Source of the DNA: Devosia sp. RR2S18
Lineage (GTDB): Bacteria > Pseudomonadota > Alphaproteobacteria > Rhizobiales > Devosiaceae
DNA length: 64,000 nucleotides
Reading direction: 5' to 3'
NCBI RefSeq assembly: GCF_030177755.1
Contig: NZ_CP126539.1
Location: 1,016,001-1,080,000, forward strand
Positions 60,073 through 64,000 of the stretch are shown piece after piece. A model generated the notes under the pieces. That model saw nothing but the letters and a program-made list of their open reading frames with translations, was not told where the DNA came from and ran no database searches. The translations under genes and the position numbers were made by a program. The number at the start of each line of letters is the position of its first letter. The first letter of the stretch is position 1.

Positions 60073-61214
60073 GCCAACGTCTTTCGCGGATCGAAGGCAT
60101 CGCGCACCGCCTCGCCGATGAAAACCAGCAGCGTCATCATGATGGCGATGGTGAAAAAGCCGGTGAGCCCCAGCCACGGCGCCTGGAGGTTGTTCTTGCC
60201 CTGGGCGAGAAGCTCGCCCAGCGACGGTGATCCCGGCGGGAGGCCAAAGCCGAGCAGGTCGAGCGAGGTCAGCGTCACCACCGATCCCGAGAGAATAAAC
60301 GGCATGAAGGTCAGGGTCGCCACCATCGCATTGGGCAGCAGGTGCCGCCACATAATGGTGCCGTTGGAGACGCCCAGCGCGCGTGCGGCCGTCACATACT
60401 CGAAATTGCGGGCGCGCAGGAATTCGGCCCGAACAATCCCCACCAGCGACACCCAAGAGAACAGCAGCAGAATGCCCAGCAGCACCCAGAAGCTGGGCGC
60501 GATGACGCTGGAGATGATGAGCAACAGGTAAAGGGCGGGGACGGACGTCCAGATCTCAATGAAGCGCTGGCCCAGCAGGTCCACCCAGCCGCCGAAAAAG
60601 CCCTGTGCCGCGCCGGCGGCAACGCCGATGACCGATGAGAGGATGGTGAGCGTCAGGCCGAAGAGTATGGAGATGCGGAAGCCGTAGAGAAGACGCGCCA
60701 GCACATCCCGACCACGCTCGTCAGTGCCCAGCCAATGGTAATTGCCCCAGTGGCAGTTCGGGTCAGCGGCGCCTTGCGGATAGCGGACACAGTATTGTTC
60801 CTGGGTCATCGTCCAGGTTGGGGCAACTGCGCCCGAATGGGGCAGAAAGCCGTCAACCGTGGCGTAGCTGAAGCGCACGGGCGGCCAGATAGCCCAGCCA
60901 TTGGCGTCGATCTCGTCGGCGATGAACTCGTCACGATAATTGGTGATGGCGAGAAAGCCGCCAAAGCGGGATTCGGGGTAGTCAACGAAAGCGGGTAATA
61001 GCAGCTCGCCCTTGTAGGACACGACAATCGGCTTGTCGTTGGCGATGAATTCGCTGCCCAGTGTCGCCAGGAACAGCGCGAGAAAGATCCAAAGCGACCA
61101 CCACCCACGGCGGTTGCGGCGGAAATTGTCCCAGCGGCGCTGATTGAGGGGCGAGACAAAGCGGTTGCGGGGCGCTTCCAACACGGCGGCCTGACGGGTC
61201 ATGACCTCACTCAT
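60069..61214 (-). CDS. yejE: Peptide ABC transporter permease
   Basis: A 381-residue permease. The N-terminal NQRRWDNFRRNRRGWWSLWIFLAL is typical of YejE, which has an extended periplasmic part (CHWGNYHWLGTDERGRDVLARL). The EAA loop is YVTAARALGVSNGTIMWRHLLPN. The ATG at 61214 overlaps the yejB stop (ATGA). Confidence 0.92.
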   Translation of the reverse strand: MSEVMTRQAAVLEAPRNRFVSPLNQRRWDNFRRNRRGWWSLWIFLALFLATLGSEFIANDKPIVVSYKGELLLPAFVDYPESRFGGFLAITNYRDEFIADEIDANGWAIWPPVRFSYATVDGFLPHSGAVAPTWTMTQEQYCVRYPQGAADPNCHWGNYHWLGTDERGRDVLARLLYGFRISILFGLTLTILSSVIGVAAGAAQGFFGGWVDLLGQRFIEIWTSVPALYLLLIISSVIAPSFWVLLGILLLFSWVSLVGIVRAEFLRARNFEYVTAARALGVSNGTIMWRHLLPNAMVATLTFMPFILSGSVVTLTSLDLLGFGLPPGSPSLGELLAQGKNNLQAPWLGLTGFFTIAIMMTLLVFIGEAVRDAFDPRKTLA

Positions 61215-62305
61215 ACTTCGCGGCTTTCGAAGTCGAGGCGCGGATCGACCCACATATAGGCGAGGTCGGAAATCAACGAGATCACGAGGCCCAGAAGGCT
61301 GAAGATATAGAGCGTGGCAAACACCACCGGATAGTCGCGGGTCGTCACCGATTGCAGGCCCAGAAGGCCCAGCCCATCGAGCGAGAAGATGGTTTCGATC
61401 AGCAGCGAGCCGCTGAAGAAGGCGCCGATAAAGGCGGCCGGAAAGCTCGCGATGATCAGCATCATGGCATTGCGGAACACATGGCCATAGAGCACCTGCC
61501 GCTCGGTCAGGCCCTTGGCGCGGGCGGTGGTGACATATTGTTTGCCGATTTCATCGATGAACGAGTTCTTGGTGAGAAGCGTGGTGGTGGCAAAGGCGCC
61601 CAGGCCCATCGCTATGATGGGCAGGACCAGGTGCCAGAAATAATCGAGCACCTGCCGCCACCAGGGGAAGCTCTCCCAACCGGGCGAAGTCAGCCCGCGC
61701 AGGGGGAAAATCGACCAGAAGCTGCCCCCAGCAAAGAGAACAATCAGCATGATGCCGATCAGAAAGCCGGGAATGGCGTAGCCGATGATGACAATGGTGG
61801 AGGTCCAGACATCGAAGCGCGAGCCATCGCTGACCGCCTTCTTGATGCCCAGTGGAATGGAGATGCCATAGGCGATCAGCGTCATCCAGAGCCCGAGCGA
61901 AATCGAGACGGGCATCTTTTCGAGGATGAGGTCGATGACGGAGATGTCGCGGTAGTAGCTCTCGCCGAAGTCGAAGCGCAGGTAATTCCAGAGCATGTTG
62001 ACAAAGCGCTCCAGCGGCGGCTTGTCGAAGCCGAATTGCCGCTCGATCCGCTCCACCAGCTCAGGTGGCAGGCCCTGGCTGCCGCGATAGCCCGACTCGT
62101 TGCCTTGCCCCGGCTGACCGGCGAAATCTCCAGCCGAACTGCCGGTGATGCGTTCGGCGATGGAGTTGTTCTGGCCCGAAAGATTGGCGAGCGCCTGTTC
62201 GACCGGGCCACCCGGAGCGAATTGGGTGATCAGAAACGAAATCGCCATGATCCCCAACACGGTCGGGATCATCAGCAGCAGGCGGCGGAGGATATAAGCG
62301 CCCAT
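61211..62305 (-). CDS. yejB: Peptide ABC transporter permease
   Basis: A 364-residue permease starting MGAYILRRLLLMIPTVLGIMAISFLITQFAPGGPVEQ, the standard DppB/YejB opening. A Gly/Gln/Ser-rich insert occupies about residues 45-80 (typical of YejB). The EAA loop is YVTTARAKGLTERQVLYGHVFRNA. It is the first gene of the operon yejB-yejE-yejF-yejA, with a GGAGA site before the ATG. Confidence 0.92.
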   Translation of the reverse strand: MGAYILRRLLLMIPTVLGIMAISFLITQFAPGGPVEQALANLSGQNNSIAERITGSSAGDFAGQPGQGNESGYRGSQGLPPELVERIERQFGFDKPPLERFVNMLWNYLRFDFGESYYRDISVIDLILEKMPVSISLGLWMTLIAYGISIPLGIKKAVSDGSRFDVWTSTIVIIGYAIPGFLIGIMLIVLFAGGSFWSIFPLRGLTSPGWESFPWWRQVLDYFWHLVLPIIAMGLGAFATTTLLTKNSFIDEIGKQYVTTARAKGLTERQVLYGHVFRNAMMLIIASFPAAFIGAFFSGSLLIETIFSLDGLGLLGLQSVTTRDYPVVFATLYIFSLLGLVISLISDLAYMWVDPRLDFESREV

Positions 62306-62491
62306 CAAGTCTCCGGCAGGTGCATTCTGCCTAAGCTAACCCCGCCAGTAGTTGCGGCAGCAAATCACCATAGGGTGAAACGACTTGTCGGCAAGTGCAA
62401 CAGTTTGGTGAAGGCAAGAGGCCGCAGCAGCGCCGTTTCCGCTTGCCCTCGGGGCGGGGGGAGGCCACCATCGGCGTCAAAGGAGCCGACC

Positions 62492-62719
62492 ATGTCCTAT
62501 GAAACCATTGCCCTAGCCGACTCCTTGTCCACCGCCCGCGTTCTGGTCGCCGCCTTGCGGGCGCACGGCTTTCATCCCCTGGAAGGCCCCGAGGGCGGAC
62601 TGCCCGGTATCAGCGGTCTGTTTGGACCGGACGGCGTGCCTGTGCAGGTGCCCGAGGAGGAGGCGCGCGACGCCGGATTGCTCGCCCGCGATCTGTTGCG
62701 GGAGATGAGCGGATCGTAA
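62492..62719 (+). CDS. Small DUF2007-like protein
   Basis: A 75-residue protein: ETIALADSLSTARVLVAALRAHGFHPLEG, then VPVQVPEEEARDAGLLARDLL. This short beta-alpha layout matches DUF2007 'putative signal transducing protein' domains, although without the usual metal-binding part. Shine-Dalgarno AAAGGAG is 6 nt before the ATG. Function is unknown. Confidence 0.7.
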   Translation: MSYETIALADSLSTARVLVAALRAHGFHPLEGPEGGLPGISGLFGPDGVPVQVPEEEARDAGLLARDLLREMSGS

Positions 62720-62863
62720 GCGCCCCCTATGCGTTGCCCCTCAAATCGGCCACAATGGTGAGCCTTACGTGCCGGGCGGGCGGCAGTTGAACGACTTCAG
62801 GGCTTTGGCTATAAGCCGGCCACACAGTAACCTTTTGTTAAGCCTTAGGGCAGGAGCAGACCG

Positions 62864-63526
62864 ATGATGGTTTGGATGCGCGGATCGTTTTCCGCGGCAG
62901 GACTTGCGGCAATCGCGCTTCTCGTGGCCGGGTGTCAGTCCACTGGCTCGAATACCGCCAATCTCAACACGATCGGCGCGCCGCAGCAGCAGATCGCGCC
63001 CGTGCAGCAGTCAAGCGTGCAGCAAAGCACGCTCCCCGTTCTTGGTGGTGCCACCGGTGTTCCGGCCCCAGGCCTTTCGGGTCAGCCGGTGATGGGCGGG
63101 GTTCCCGCAATCCCGCCGACCACGACCACGACCATGCCTGGCCCCGGTGGCACCAGCACGCAGGTGGCTTCCAACGGCTCCTTCGTGACACTTGGGCCGA
63201 CCGGGCAGCCGACCTCGCTTGGCGTCAGCTCGGGCATGGGTGCCGGCGTCGGTACCGGACCTGAAGGCGTGTGGAACGTCACAGCGGGTGCTGCAACCTG
63301 CCGGCTGAACCTGCCGATGACCACCAAGACCGGCACGAACCACTATCGTGCCTCGGCCCCAGGCTGCGCGGTTCCGGCGCTGGCCGGCGTCAGTGGTTGG
63401 CAGCAGGTCGGCTCGCAGCTGCAGCTTTATGATGAAAACGGCAATATCGCCGCGTTCCTGGCCCCCAATTCCGGCCGCTATATCGGTACGCTCAGCGGTG
63501 GCCAGGCTATCTCCATGTCGCGCTAA
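62864..63526 (+). CDS. Omp19-like lipoprotein with AprI/Inh protease-inhibitor domain
   Basis: A 220-residue lipoprotein. The lipobox LLVAGC places the modified Cys at residue 24. A Gln/Pro/Thr/Gly-rich linker (about 25-130) follows. The C-terminal Inh barrel is GVWNVTAGAATCRLNLP and SGWQQVGSQLQLYDENGNIAAFL, with two Cys that likely pair. Brucella Omp19 has the same arrangement and inhibits proteases. Located at the outer membrane. Confidence 0.85.
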   Translation: MMVWMRGSFSAAGLAAIALLVAGCQSTGSNTANLNTIGAPQQQIAPVQQSSVQQSTLPVLGGATGVPAPGLSGQPVMGGVPAIPPTTTTTMPGPGGTSTQVASNGSFVTLGPTGQPTSLGVSSGMGAGVGTGPEGVWNVTAGAATCRLNLPMTTKTGTNHYRASAPGCAVPALAGVSGWQQVGSQLQLYDENGNIAAFLAPNSGRYIGTLSGGQAISMSR

Positions 63527-63553
63527 GCTGGACAGGTATTCGTTCAGCCCGGT

Positions 63554-64000
63554 TTGAGCTCCCAACAGACATCACCTAGCCATGGTCCCGTCAGCACTGC
63601 CTATGCAGAGCTGGCGGGCCGTGGTGTTTTGGTGGCTGACGCGGCGCAGCAGCAGGCGGCGGGTCTGCTCGACCAGGTGCTTGCGGGGCTGGCGGCGGAC
63701 CAACCGCGCGGTTTTTTCGCCAAGCTGTTCGACAAGCCGGCTGAGCCAGTCGCTGGGCTTTACCTCCATGGCGAGGTGGGGCGCGGCAAGACCATGCTTA
63801 TGGACCTGTTCTTTGCAGCGGTGCCGATTGCCGAAAAGCGCCGGGTGCACTTTCACGAGTTCATGGACGAGATGCATGCCGGCATGGCCGCCTTTCGCAA
63901 GAGCGAGAAAGGGCGGGATGCCGATCCGGTCGAGGCAGTGGTGCGGCCGCTCGTCAAATCCAGGCTGCGCCTCCTGTGCCTGGACGAATTCCATGTGCAT
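63554..64000 (+). CDS. zapE: Cell division protein ZapE / AFG1-type ATPase (3' end beyond window)
   Basis: The first 149 codons of an AFG1-family P-loop ATPase, running off the window. Walker A is GEVGRGKTMLMDLF, then RVHFHEFMDEMHAGM, and Walker B is LLCLDEFHVH. Family members act at the Z-ring and with membrane proteases. The start is read as TTG at 63554, since no ATG or GTG occurs in frame before the domain; it lies 28 nt after the lipoprotein stop. Confidence 0.88.
   Translation, partial: MSSQQTSPSHGPVSTAYAELAGRGVLVADAAQQQAAGLLDQVLAGLAADQPRGFFAKLFDKPAEPVAGLYLHGEVGRGKTMLMDLFFAAVPIAEKRRVHFHEFMDEMHAGMAAFRKSEKGRDADPVEAVVRPLVKSRLRLLCLDEFHVH

Noticed and set aside
1..64000. CRISPR array, rRNA genes, defence islands
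   Set aside because: No regularly spaced direct repeats, rRNA sequence or recognisable restriction, CBASS, retron or toxin-antitoxin genes were seen.

Overview
The window is GC-rich chromosomal DNA from an alphaproteobacterium, most likely Hyphomicrobiales and perhaps Devosia-like. This is inferred from the gene set (TAXI-type TRAP transporter, Omp19/Inh-like lipoprotein, UdgX with its radical-SAM partner, small 'GHNGGPP' protein) and from a GGAAC-N16-CGTT general-stress promoter. No rRNA or replication genes were seen, so genus is not proven.

Layout. 1-3853: ring-cleaving dioxygenase (partial), then a two-gene uracil-DNA/radical-SAM repair pair. 3933-11255: an elongator tRNA-Met used as an integration site, a frameshifted tyrosine recombinase, an IS3-family element split by an IS256-family element, a second identical IS256 copy in inverted orientation that splits another gene, and small remnants. 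11616-19112: an atypical cytochrome P450, a D-amino-acid dehydrogenase-like enzyme divergent from a TAXI TRAP transporter, and a CE7 acetyl esterase. 19235-36430: a glycoconjugate locus with a UDP-xylose synthase-like enzyme, four glycosyltransferases, two sugar epimerases, an MDR dehydrogenase, a pyruvyl-transferase-like protein and its FrhB-like partner, an apparently circularly permuted clan GH-A glycosidase, a methyltransferase, a phosphatase, inositol-3-phosphate synthase and a phosphoribosyltransferase/kinase-like fusion. No Wzx/Wzy or capsule exporter is seen here. 36709-39986: glycine betaine importer proVWX. 40157-43769: stress ferritin-like protein, DUF2934 protein, then EF-P with its modification enzymes EpmA and EpmB.

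44196-48863 is the most striking part. It encodes a Rieske-less aromatic-oxygenase-type catalytic subunit, a reductase carrying an extra N-terminal Rieske domain, and a GST-like protein. This is the architecture of the NdmC/NdmD/NdmE purine-alkaloid N-demethylase. An Ldh2-family dehydrogenase is transcribed divergently.

48860-64000: an SDR oxidoreductase, the TamA-TamB outer-membrane assembly pair, a DUF378 membrane protein, the Yej peptide/microcin-C-type importer (yejBEF-A), a small DUF2007-like protein, an Inh/Omp19-like lipoprotein and the start of zapE. Several rho-independent terminators and dispersed palindromes are annotated. All functional calls come from reading motifs by eye; no database search was run.
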